A stretch of 64,000 nucleotides of DNA, from NCBI RefSeq assembly GCF_003384035.1, contig NZ_QQAK01000012.1, positions 124,001 through 188,000 of the forward strand. Direction: 5' to 3'. The position numbers and the translations under genes were made by a program. The notes beneath the pieces were generated by a model. It made no database searches, was not told the origin of the DNA, and was given only the letters and a program-made list of their open reading frames with translations. This DNA comes from Sporosarcina sp. BI001-red. GTDB lineage: Bacteria > Bacillota > Bacilli > Bacillales_A > Planococcaceae. Of the stretch, positions 57,455 through 64,000 are shown one piece after another (the stretch's first letter is position 1; every line of letters starts with the position of its first letter).

Positions 57455-58233
57455 ACCATGTGCGAATTACAACCGCTGGACGACCTGATGCGCTAACCGA
57501 AGCTCGTGCTTTTGCAGCTCAAGAAGCACTCGGTTATGAGCGAATCCCACGCAACAAACGGTCTGTAAAAAATCTCTTAGCAACTTATTCGAGCGATATT
57601 CTAGTAGTTGGTAAAGAGCGTTATGAGTTGTACAGACAGGCAATGAGTGAGCCTTTTTTCTTTCATCCGGATACTGCCGCTTTCCGACTGAAAAGACTGA
57701 TGAAAGGGGAATCGGATCCACTCATTACCACTTGTCAATTGGAACCCGGCAGCTCATTTTTGGATTGCACTCTTGGTTTAGCGACAGATAGTATTGTGGC
57801 ATCATTCGCAGTTGGAGCAACAGGAAAAGTAATGGGGATTGAAGCGGATCCTGATGTCGCATTCATCACTGCTACAGGATTGTCACAATTTGAACCTAAA
57901 TTTCAAGAACTAGAAGACGCTATGCGTAGAATTTCTGTAATACAAGATTCAGCGGCTTCATTTTTAACAGGGGTATCTGATGAGTCATGGGACATGGTGT
58001 ATTTGGATCCCATGTTCTCACAAGCCATCAAAGAGTCGAGTAGCTTTGCACCACTGCGGCAAGTAGCAGTTCACGGAGGTTTGACAGAGGAATGGGTTTC
58101 CGAGGCAAAAAGAGTTGCCAGAAAACGAGTCGTGGTGAAAGCCCACTTCAGCGATCCAGTGTTTGACCAGTTCGGCTTCACACAGATTAAACGGCCCAAT
58201 ACGAAGTTCCATTTCGGGTATATAGAAAAATGA
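57451..58233 (+). CDS. Class I SAM-dependent methyltransferase (YpiP-like)
   Basis: A 260-residue protein. The Rossmann region has F-L-D-C-T-L-G-L-A-T-D near residue 102 and G-I-E-A-D-P near residue 130, and D-M-V-Y-L-D-P-M-F near residue 181 resembles a D-P-P-Y-type catalytic motif. That motif could fit an RNA or DNA base methyltransferase, but the substrate is unknown. It matches YpiP, found next to yphP in B. subtilis. Start GTG 57451 lacks a strong ribosome-binding site and is probably coupled to brxA. GTG 57460 is an alternative. Confidence 0.85.
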   Translation: MNHVRITTAGRPDALTEARAFAAQEALGYERIPRNKRSVKNLLATYSSDILVVGKERYELYRQAMSEPFFFHPDTAAFRLKRLMKGESDPLITTCQLEPGSSFLDCTLGLATDSIVASFAVGATGKVMGIEADPDVAFITATGLSQFEPKFQELEDAMRRISVIQDSAASFLTGVSDESWDMVYLDPMFSQAIKESSSFAPLRQVAVHGGLTEEWVSEAKRVARKRVVVKAHFSDPVFDQFGFTQIKRPNTKFHFGYIEK

Positions 58234-58272
58234 AACGCCAATCGGTCTCTTAAGAAACCGATTGGCGTTTTG
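58233..58272. terminator. Terminator after the methyltransferase gene
   Basis: A perfect 14-bp stem (58233-58246 with 58257-58270) enclosing TCTTAAGA. A-rich 5' and T-rich 3' flanks let it work in both directions. Confidence 0.88.
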
Positions 58273-58276
58273 TAGA

Positions 58277-58354
58277 TTAATGCGTGAAATTGAGTGAGCT
58301 TAAGTATAGGACGAATACCAGCATGCCGATTCCGGCGATTAATTGAACATCCAT
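58277..58354 (-). CDS. Putative 25-residue single-pass membrane peptide
   Basis: A minus-strand ORF from ATG 58354 to TAA 58277 follows a full AAGGAGGT site (58361-58370) at 8-nt spacing. The peptide starts M-D-V-Q-L, continues with a hydrophobic core of about 14 residues (I-A-G-I-G-M-L-V-F-V-L-Y-L) and ends S-S-L-N-F-T-H. A terminator lies just beyond its stop. The ribosome-binding site, hydrophobic composition and flanking terminator support a real gene. Function unknown. Confidence 0.6.
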   Translation of the reverse strand: MDVQLIAGIGMLVFVLYLSSLNFTH

Positions 58355-58496
58355 CTGAGTAACCTCCTTAAAAAAACATACACGTACTCTAAAGTTTATT
58401 GTACAATGAAATTAGAAAAGAGGGAACCTTTTCGGTTATTATTCGTACTGTTCAGAAAGCGGTAGTTTTAAAATACATAAGTGTAGGTGATGGGAT

Positions 58497-59093
58497 ATGA
58501 AAAAATGGTTACAGCAACTGATGATCATATCAGTCGCTTTTGTGACATTTGGTGTCATTTCTCCAAGTCATGAAATCTGGTCGACCCTTCATGAAAAGGA
58601 AGATGTAAAAGAAGCTGATCAATCACAGCATTCAACACGGTATGCCGTCCATTTCGACGACCCTTATTTTAATAGACTGGATGCTCCTGAAGATTTTCTT
58701 ACGGAAGAAGACCTTGTAAATGGTGCACACACACTCGCATTCACAAAATTCGGTTCAAAAATTGGCCCATTTATTGAAGATGAATTCGACGAAGTGATTT
58801 TCCCTCAAATCGAGCAAGTTATTCGTGATAAAATTGGTGCACATGTGCAAATGAACCGTAAACTAGCCATTTCCGAACATCCTTCTGGTGGAACTGCTGA
58901 AAAAATATTTAATATTAAAGATGTCGATGCAGATAAAAATTTGCTTCTATTCCACGTGAGAACAGAGAAACGTCCGCAAGACGGATATTTCTTTAACTTC
59001 CATTACCACCTATCCGAAGACGATTATCAAACACACCATACACTTGGAGATGTCTACTGGTCTAAAAACACACCACCAAAGTGGCTGTCCTAA
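58497..59093 (+). CDS. ypjP: YpjP-like exported protein
   Basis: A 198-residue protein with an N-terminal signal or anchor segment (about 5-24) and a conserved C-terminal region (K-F-G-S-K-I-G-P-F-I-E-D-E, then Y-F-F-N-F-H-Y-H, then V-Y-W-S-K-N-T-P-P-K-W). It aligns with B. subtilis YpjP, also located between ypiP and thyB. No known function. GTAGGTGATGGG precedes ATG 58497. Confidence 0.85.
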   Translation: MKKWLQQLMIISVAFVTFGVISPSHEIWSTLHEKEDVKEADQSQHSTRYAVHFDDPYFNRLDAPEDFLTEEDLVNGAHTLAFTKFGSKIGPFIEDEFDEVIFPQIEQVIRDKIGAHVQMNRKLAISEHPSGGTAEKIFNIKDVDADKNLLLFHVRTEKRPQDGYFFNFHYHLSEDDYQTHHTLGDVYWSKNTPPKWLS

Positions 59094-59114
59094 CAGCTGT
59101 CTTGGTGGTTTTTT
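59072..59114 (+). terminator. Terminator overlapping the end of ypjP
   Basis: ACCACCAAAG pairs with CTTGGTGGT (one bulge) around an inner stem, followed by a T run. Confidence 0.8.
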
Positions 59115-59130
59115 GTTGACTTCTTGGAAT

Positions 59131-59160
59131 TTGTAATAGGTAACCTTCACTTGGTATAGT
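59131..59160 (+). promoter_or_regulatory. Promoter of thyA-dfrA
   Basis: TTGTAA (59131-59136) and TATAGT (59155-59160) have an 18-nt spacer. TG at 59152-59153 makes an extended -10. Confidence 0.55.
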
Positions 59161-59190
59161 AAGACTAGAGAGTAACAGGAGGGCTGTACG

Positions 59191-60147
59191 ATGAAACAAT
59201 ATTTAGATCTTTGTCAGCATGTATTGGATACAGGAGTTCAAAAAGGAGATCGCACAGGGACCGGTACATTAAGTGTATTCGGTTATCAGATGCGATACGA
59301 CCTACAAAAAGGATTTCCTTTAATGACTACTAAAAGGACGGCGTTCCGCCTGATCGTATCAGAACTTCTTTGGTTTTTAAAAGGGGATACTAACGTCCGC
59401 GCATTAGTAGAAGAAAAAAACCCCATTTGGGACGAATGGGCGTTTGAAAAATGGGTCAACAGTGAAAAGTATACTGGGCCGGATATGACGAACTTCGGAA
59501 GACGTGCTCCTATGGATGAAGAATTCCGAGTTCAGTATGAAGTTGAAATGGCACACTTTAAAAAACGAATACTAGAAGACCCATCATTTGCAGAAACCTA
59601 TGGCGACCTTGGCCCTGTTTACGGGAAACAATGGCGTAGTTGGGGGACTGGATCCGTTGAGTCAGGAGAACAACCAATTGATCAAATTGCTCAGTTGATC
59701 GAAGGTATAAAAAACAATCCCGATTCAAGGAGACACATTGTAACCGCATGGAATCCTACAGAAATTGGAGATATGGCCCTACCACCTTGCCACGCATTGT
59801 TCCAATTTTATGTAGCAGATGGCAAATTGTCTTGCCAACTGTATCAGCGGAGTGCAGATATTTTTCTTGGAGTCCCTTTTAACATTGCTTCTTATGCATT
59901 GTTGATCCATTTAATCGCATTCGAGACAGGGCTGATCCCAGGTGAATTCGTTCATACATTAGGGGATGCTCACATTTACTCCAATCACGTGAATCAGGTG
60001 AAGGAGCAATTGAGCAGAGAACCTAGAGAGTTACCGACAGTAAGCGTCAACATGGAAGGTAAGTCGATATTCGATTTAACGACATCTGACATTGTCTTGA
60101 CGAATTACAATCCACATCCAAAAATAAAAGCACCGATAGCTGTTTAA
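59191..60147 (+). CDS. thyA: Thymidylate synthase
   Basis: A 318-residue folate-dependent enzyme making dTMP from dUMP. The catalytic Cys is in [10 protein letters not shown], and [10 protein letters not shown] and the D-x-x-x-H-x-Y segment (G-D-A-H-I-Y) are present. It is the long form with the roughly 50-residue insertion (about 90-140) known from Lactobacillus and Staphylococcus, longer than the 264-residue ThyB. AGGAGGG precedes ATG 59191. It is 15 bp before dfrA. Confidence 0.97.
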   Translation: MKQYLDLCQHVLDTGVQKGDRTGTGTLSVFGYQMRYDLQKGFPLMTTKRTAFRLIVSELLWFLKGDTNVRALVEEKNPIWDEWAFEKWVNSEKYTGPDMTNFGRRAPMDEEFRVQYEVEMAHFKKRILEDPSFAETYGDLGPVYGKQWRSWGTGSVESGEQPIDQIAQLIEGIKNNPDSRRHIVTAWNPTEIGDMALPPCHALFQFYVADGKLSCQLYQRSADIFLGVPFNIASYALLIHLIAFETGLIPGEFVHTLGDAHIYSNHVNQVKEQLSREPRELPTVSVNMEGKSIFDLTTSDIVLTNYNPHPKIKAPIAV

Positions 60148-60162
60148 AAAAGGAGAGGTACT

Positions 60163-60651
60163 ATGATTTCATTATTAGCAGCGCATGATGAGAACCGTGT
60201 CATTGGGGTAGACAACAAAATGCCATGGCATATCCCCGAGGAATTGAAGTATTTTAAAGAAAAAACGATGGGAAAAGGAATTATTATGGGTAGGAAAACG
60301 TTCGAATCGATTGGTAAACCCCTACCTGGAAGACTGAACATCATACTTACGCGCGACAAGAACTATCAAGCTGAAGGTGCTGTCATTGTCCATTCGTTGG
60401 AAGAGGCAATTGCTCGTGCAGAAAGCTATGCAGAGGAAGTCATGATAATTGGAGGCGCTCAAATTTTCGAGATGGCCATGCCTTACGCTGACCGACTCTA
60501 CACGACGATTATTCGTCGTACATATAAGGGGGATACGTTTTTCCCATCATACAGCGTGGGATGGAAACTCATCTCAGAATCTAAAGACCATCGTACAGAA
60601 GACGGTCTCGCATATGCCTATCATATTTATGAACGCGAAACAGCAGCGTAA
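60163..60651 (+). CDS. dfrA: Dihydrofolate reductase
   Basis: A 162-residue enzyme regenerating tetrahydrofolate consumed by ThyA. The N-terminal I-S-L-L-A-A-H-D-E-N-R-V-I-G, the substrate loop M-P-W-H-I-P-E-E, and I-I-M-G-R-K-T-F-E-S-I and I-I-G-G-A-Q-I-F are standard for a chromosomal DHFR. AAAGGAGAGG precedes ATG 60163. Operon with thyA. Confidence 0.97.
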   Translation: MISLLAAHDENRVIGVDNKMPWHIPEELKYFKEKTMGKGIIMGRKTFESIGKPLPGRLNIILTRDKNYQAEGAVIVHSLEEAIARAESYAEEVMIIGGAQIFEMAMPYADRLYTTIIRRTYKGDTFFPSYSVGWKLISESKDHRTEDGLAYAYHIYERETAA

Positions 60652-60680
60652 AAAAGGCAGCCGATACAAGGCTGCCTTCT
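60648..60680. terminator. Terminator between dfrA and the hemolysin III gene
   Basis: A perfect 9-bp stem (60654-60662 with 60670-60678). The longer T run is on the minus strand, so it best serves the hemolysin III gene. Confidence 0.75.
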
Positions 60681-60683
60681 TAC

Positions 60684-61319
60684 CTATACAAAGAACAAAA
60701 CACTAAAATAAATGCAAGCACAGCCTGCTAAAACGAACAGATGCCAAATGGCGTGGTTGTATGGAAGACTGCGCCATGCATACACTAAAGCACCAAGCGT
60801 ATACAATACACCGCCCACAACAAGCAACGCAATACCAGTTCCAGTGAGTGTAGCGTATAATGGTTTTATAGCAATAATGATCAGCCATCCCATCACGATA
60901 TAGAGGATGAGAGAAACAGCTTCGAAACGGTGGATGAAGAATACTTTAAAGAGCGTTCCAAAGATCGCTAATCCCCAAACGATACCAAAAAGCGTCCAGC
61001 CAAACCTACCGCCAATTGCGAGCAAAACAAGTGGGGTATACGTACCCGCAATTAAAAAGTAGATCGCTGAGTGATCGAATATCGAAAAAAGTTTCTTAAA
61101 TTTTTCCGGTAAACTATGGAGAAGTGTACTCATCGTATACAACAAAATCATCGAAACACCGAATATAATGTAGCTGACGAGCGCGAGGGTATTTCCTTGT
61201 TGAACTCCTTTTAAAATGAGAAAAACGAGAGCCGGAATACTTAAGAGTACTCCAAAGCCATGTGTTATGGCATTCCATCGTTCCTCTTTACGGGTTTTAT
61301 AGTCGAACGCGCTTTCCAT
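60684..61319 (-). CDS. Hemolysin III family (PAQR) membrane protein
   Basis: A 211-residue protein with seven predicted transmembrane helices. The PAQR zinc-site residues are recognisable in S-T-L-L-H-S (near residue 64), F-D-H-S-A-I-Y and N-H-A-I-W-H-L-F-V. It matches YplQ. Despite the name, membrane-homeostasis hydrolase-like roles are suggested for the family. AAAAGGAGG precedes ATG 61319. Confidence 0.92.
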   Translation of the reverse strand: MESAFDYKTRKEERWNAITHGFGVLLSIPALVFLILKGVQQGNTLALVSYIIFGVSMILLYTMSTLLHSLPEKFKKLFSIFDHSAIYFLIAGTYTPLVLLAIGGRFGWTLFGIVWGLAIFGTLFKVFFIHRFEAVSLILYIVMGWLIIIAIKPLYATLTGTGIALLVVGGVLYTLGALVYAWRSLPYNHAIWHLFVLAGCACIYFSVLFFV

Positions 61320-61342
61320 TGGCGAGTGCCTCCTTTTCTTTA

Positions 61343-61371
61343 ATTATACTAAAATAGAAACACAGTTTCCA
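61343..61371 (-). promoter_or_regulatory. Promoter of the hemolysin III gene
   Basis: On the minus strand TGGAAA and a consensus TATAAT (61343-61348) are 17 nt apart, 24 nt before the start codon. Confidence 0.5.
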
Positions 61372-61391
61372 CTGACAGAGGAGAGAGAGAA

Positions 61392-62231
61392 ATGAGCAAA
61401 ATCAAAGTCGTAACGGATTCAACTGCAGACCTTACAAAAGAAGAAATCAGTGAATATGGAATCCAAGTTGTCCCATTATCGATTCATATTGACGAAGATG
61501 TCTATCAGGATCGAATCGATATCCAACCTTTAGAATTTCTAGAAAAGATGGCAGCGGCTGATGAATTACCAAAAAGCTCACAACCTTCATCTGGTACTTT
61601 TACTGAGTTGTACAACGAACTCGGTGAGGATGGTAGTGAAGTGATTTCCATTCATATGACTGGTGGAATGAGTGGAACGGTGAAATCGGCTGAAGCAGCA
61701 GCTAAAATGACGGACACTCCTGTAACTGTTATAGATTCGCGATATATCTCTCATGCACTATCTTTTCAAGTAATCGAAGCCGCTAAACTCGCTCAACAAG
61801 GAAAAACTATGGGTGAAATTGTTGCTCATTTGAACGAAGTGCGGGCAAAAACCATGCTTTACGTAGTCGTAGACAAATTAGATAACCTTGTAAAAGGTGG
61901 ACGAATTGGAAAAGGAAAAGCGTTTATTGGTTCTTTGCTTAACATTAAACCAATTGCATCCCTTCAAGACGGTGTCTATACGCCTGTCGGAAAGGCGAGA
62001 AGTCATAAGCAAGTTGCCTCACAACTTTTTTCCTCGTTTAAAGAAGATACAGCAGGGAAAATAGTAAAAGGTGTAGGAATTTCGCACGCACAAGGGTTAG
62101 CGATGGCAGAACCGTTGAAACGCCTTATCGAAGAGAGTGGTTTTACGGATATAAGGTTTTCTTTTACGTCACCTGTCGTCAGTACGCACACGGGCGCCGG
62201 AGCAATTGGATTTATGTACTACACTGAATAA
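61392..62231 (+). CDS. DegV family fatty-acid-binding protein
   Basis: A 279-residue protein. The N-terminal V-T-D-S-T-A-D-L, S-S-Q-P-S-S-G-T-F near residue 58 and H-M-T-G-G-M-S-G-T form the fatty-acid carboxylate site known in DegV/FakB proteins, which deliver acyl chains to FakA kinase. GAGGAGAGAG precedes ATG 61392. The name DegV is historical. No FakA gene is adjacent. Confidence 0.92.
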   Translation: MSKIKVVTDSTADLTKEEISEYGIQVVPLSIHIDEDVYQDRIDIQPLEFLEKMAAADELPKSSQPSSGTFTELYNELGEDGSEVISIHMTGGMSGTVKSAEAAAKMTDTPVTVIDSRYISHALSFQVIEAAKLAQQGKTMGEIVAHLNEVRAKTMLYVVVDKLDNLVKGGRIGKGKAFIGSLLNIKPIASLQDGVYTPVGKARSHKQVASQLFSSFKEDTAGKIVKGVGISHAQGLAMAEPLKRLIEESGFTDIRFSFTSPVVSTHTGAGAIGFMYYTE

Positions 62232-62293
62232 CCCTTTAACTCTATGGGGGATTTAAGAGTCTGATAACTAAAACGAAATGAGGAAATTTGATA

Positions 62294-63112
62294 ATGAGAA
62301 GAAGAGCATGGATACTATTACTTGCCTTCTCATTGGTGCTAACGGGATGTGATCAGGTGTTCAGAAATAATGCAGAACCTTTTACCGAAAGAAGAGACAT
62401 AGAGTTCTCCAATTGGGATATTCCAACAAACTTTGTGCCGAAGTCTTTACATGTTGTGGGGTTGGGAGATTCGTTGACACAAGGTGTGGGGGATGAAGAG
62501 AAAAAGGGCGGTTATTTTGAACGGGTAGCTTCAGACCTGACTGAATGGGAAGGAATTTCTTTTGTTGAAACAGAGAACTTGGCAAAACGTGGTCGCCGGA
62601 GTGACCAACTTGCCAAACAACTTGAAGAAACAGATATTCAAGCGTCCATTAAAGATGCAGACATAATCTTTATTACCATTGGTGGTAACGATATTATGAA
62701 AGTATTGAAAGCCAATTTGTTCAAACTGAAAACAAAACCATTTTATAAGGAAATGGACAAATACGAACAGCGTTTAGATGAGGTTTTTGGAACGATTCGT
62801 GCACTCAATCCTGACGCTCCAATTATCATGTCGGGACTGTACAATCCAATATTACTCATTACGGATGAAGTGAAAGAGTTTGATGAAATCATTGATGATT
62901 GGAATGCGGTAATTGAAGCAAGAATTGAATTGGACGGAAACAGCTGTTTTGTACCCGTTGCTGATTTGTTTGAAGAAAATACAAATGTTGTCTATCATAC
63001 GGACTTTTTTCATCCGAATGCTCAAGGCTATACGTTGATGGAAGAACGCTATTTAAAATACTTGGAGGAATGTGGTTTGCAAGAAACACTCCAAGGGGAA
63101 ATGGACAGGTAG
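62294..63112 (+). CDS. ypmR: SGNH/GDSL-hydrolase lipoprotein (YpmR-like)
   Basis: A 272-residue lipoprotein with signal peptide and lipobox L-T-G-C (Cys near residue 19). The GDSL motif G-L-G-D-S-L-T-Q near residue 54, G-G-N-D and the C-terminal D-F-F-H-P-N-A give a complete Ser-Asn-Asp/His catalytic set. An extracellular esterase or lipase activity is likely. I chose ATG 62294, 8 nt after GAGGAAA, over the TTG at 62288, which is too near that site. Confidence 0.9.
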   Translation: MRRRAWILLLAFSLVLTGCDQVFRNNAEPFTERRDIEFSNWDIPTNFVPKSLHVVGLGDSLTQGVGDEEKKGGYFERVASDLTEWEGISFVETENLAKRGRRSDQLAKQLEETDIQASIKDADIIFITIGGNDIMKVLKANLFKLKTKPFYKEMDKYEQRLDEVFGTIRALNPDAPIIMSGLYNPILLITDEVKEFDEIIDDWNAVIEARIELDGNSCFVPVADLFEENTNVVYHTDFFHPNAQGYTLMEERYLKYLEECGLQETLQGEMDR

Positions 63113-63123
63113 GAGATGATCGC

Positions 63124-63702
63124 TTGAACCGATGGAAAATCGCGTTTTTTACATTATCAGGAATGATAGCAGCAGGATTTGCAGGCGTTCTCTTTTTATT
63201 AGGATCGGCAGGAACTTCAGATCCTTTACCTTCAACAGAAGTGTTTGAAGATGGGGATGCTAATATCCTAACAGTGCGAACGACTAAGAAAGATTTTGAA
63301 GGAATCGCGAACACATATATTCGTGAAGCAATGAAAGGCGAGAAACTACCTGTCCAAATGAAAGTGAAGGATGACGTGATTCTCTACTCGGAGCTAACCG
63401 TCTTTTCGTTTACTCTCCCCGTGATTATGCACTTCGATCCCATTGTACAAAAAGATGGAAACTTGATTTTGAAACAGTCTTCCATGGAATTAGGTCAGTT
63501 AAACATTCCGCCATCCACGGTTTTAAAAGTTTTACGTGATTCAGTGAAGTTACCTTCTTGGATGATCGTTCGTCCTAAAGAAGAAGAGCTTTTCATTGAT
63601 TTATCGAAAGTTCCTGTCTCAAAGGATGTATCGGTACGAGCAAAATCGTTCAACCTAGAAAAGGATGAAATCTTACTTGAAGTATCCATCCTGAAAAAAT
63701 AA
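63124..63702 (+). CDS. ypmS: YpmS family (DUF2140) membrane protein
   Basis: A 192-residue protein with an N-terminal transmembrane helix (about 6-27) and an extracytoplasmic domain. It matches YpmS, encoded next to ypmR in B. subtilis. Function unknown. The TTG start at 63124 follows AGGAGATGAT, which overlaps the ypmR stop. The frame is open to 63070, but that part lies in ypmR. Confidence 0.85.
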   Translation: MNRWKIAFFTLSGMIAAGFAGVLFLLGSAGTSDPLPSTEVFEDGDANILTVRTTKKDFEGIANTYIREAMKGEKLPVQMKVKDDVILYSELTVFSFTLPVIMHFDPIVQKDGNLILKQSSMELGQLNIPPSTVLKVLRDSVKLPSWMIVRPKEEELFIDLSKVPVSKDVSVRAKSFNLEKDEILLEVSILKK

Positions 63703-63717
63703 GGAGTGGTCTACGTC

Positions 63718-64000
63718 ATGAAACAATATGCAACGTTTGCAGGTGGCTGTTTTTGGTGTATGGTAAAGCCTTTTCATAAGTACGATGGCGTGCTTTCAGT
63801 AGTTTCTGGCTATACAGGTGGAGACATCCCAAATCCCTCTTACGAACTTGTCTGTTCAGAAACAACAGGTCATCGGGAAGCAGTTCAGATCGAATTTGAC
63901 GACGAAGTCATTTCATATCGGGAATTATTGGATATTTTTTGGCGTCAGATTGACCCGACAGATAGTGGGGGACAATTTTTCGATCGGGGCGAGTCGTACC
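63718..64000 (+). CDS. msrA: Peptide methionine sulfoxide reductase MsrA (partial, runs off window)
   Basis: The first 94 codons are present. The catalytic motif G-G-C-F-W-C-M near residues 9-15 is followed by G-Y-T-G-G and G-H-R-E-A-V, as in MsrA, which reduces methionine-S-sulfoxide in proteins. AAGGAGTGG precedes ATG 63718. The 3' end lies beyond the window. In B. subtilis msrA-msrB sit beside ypmS as well. Confidence 0.95.
   Translation, partial: MKQYATFAGGCFWCMVKPFHKYDGVLSVVSGYTGGDIPNPSYELVCSETTGHREAVQIEFDDEVISYRELLDIFWRQIDPTDSGGQFFDRGESY

Overview
The window looks like chromosomal core from a low-to-mid GC, endospore-forming member of the Bacillales. Gene order and protein similarity point to the Planococcaceae (Sporosarcina-like), although no species can be fixed from the sequence alone. 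Nearly all genes have recognisable Bacillus subtilis counterparts in the same order. Strong GGAGG ribosome-binding sites and factor-independent terminators are common, and there is an unusual number of TTG and GTG starts.

Layout. 1-6.2 kb: SpoIIB-like protein, maf, radC, mreB-mreC-mreD, minC-minD (cell shape and division-site placement). 6.3-7.5 kb: spoIVFA-spoIVFB (pro-sigma-K processing). 7.5-8.6 kb: rplU-prp-rpmA behind an L21 leader. 8.8-12 kb: spo0B, obgE, pheB, pheA. 12.1-14.2 kb: safA and a spore-coat-type phosphotransferase. 14.3-18.5 kb: ruvA-ruvB-queA-tgt-yajC. 18.6-21.2 kb: a DUF421 gene converging on spoVB, then comN. 21.3-29.8 kb: secDF, a LapA-domain gene, recJ, apt, relA, dtd. 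29.9-31.4 kb: an SH3b amidase on the minus strand. 31.5-36 kb: T-box leader, hisS, aspS, 6S RNA, tcdA.

At 36.0-36.6 kb a gene-free stretch begins with nine direct repeats at 20-bp spacing. The tcdA neighbourhood familiar from B. subtilis ends here. Beyond it lie selD-mnmH (tRNA selenouridine), a succinate-semialdehyde dehydrogenase, ilvA, a marR-lipid kinase pair, a chemoreceptor, proline dehydrogenase, a DUF1646 transporter, a peptide transporter, and an ABC-F protein with a CvfC-like protein.

At 52.3-56.2 kb five tightly spaced genes form a putative metal-handling operon. It has three small proteins and one P-type ATPase that share an H-x-x-P-G-R-x-R signature in place of CxxC, plus a YtxH-like membrane protein. 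The ATPase also has an atypical YVCG motif in its transport helix. This is the best candidate for a poorly described system here. A minus-strand unknown protein with an R-N-x-x-x-H (HEPN-like) motif follows. The remainder (57-64 kb) is a second B. subtilis-like block: brxA, ypiP-type methyltransferase, a previously unlisted 25-residue membrane peptide, ypjP, thyA-dfrA, hemolysin III, degV, ypmR, ypmS and the start of msrA.

Functional themes are sporulation (spo0B, spoIVFAB, spoVB, safA), cell shape and division, translation and tRNA modification (queA, tgt, dtd, tcdA, mnmH, hisS, aspS), protein export (yajC, secDF), the stringent response (relA with apt), and folate/thymidylate metabolism (thyA, dfrA).
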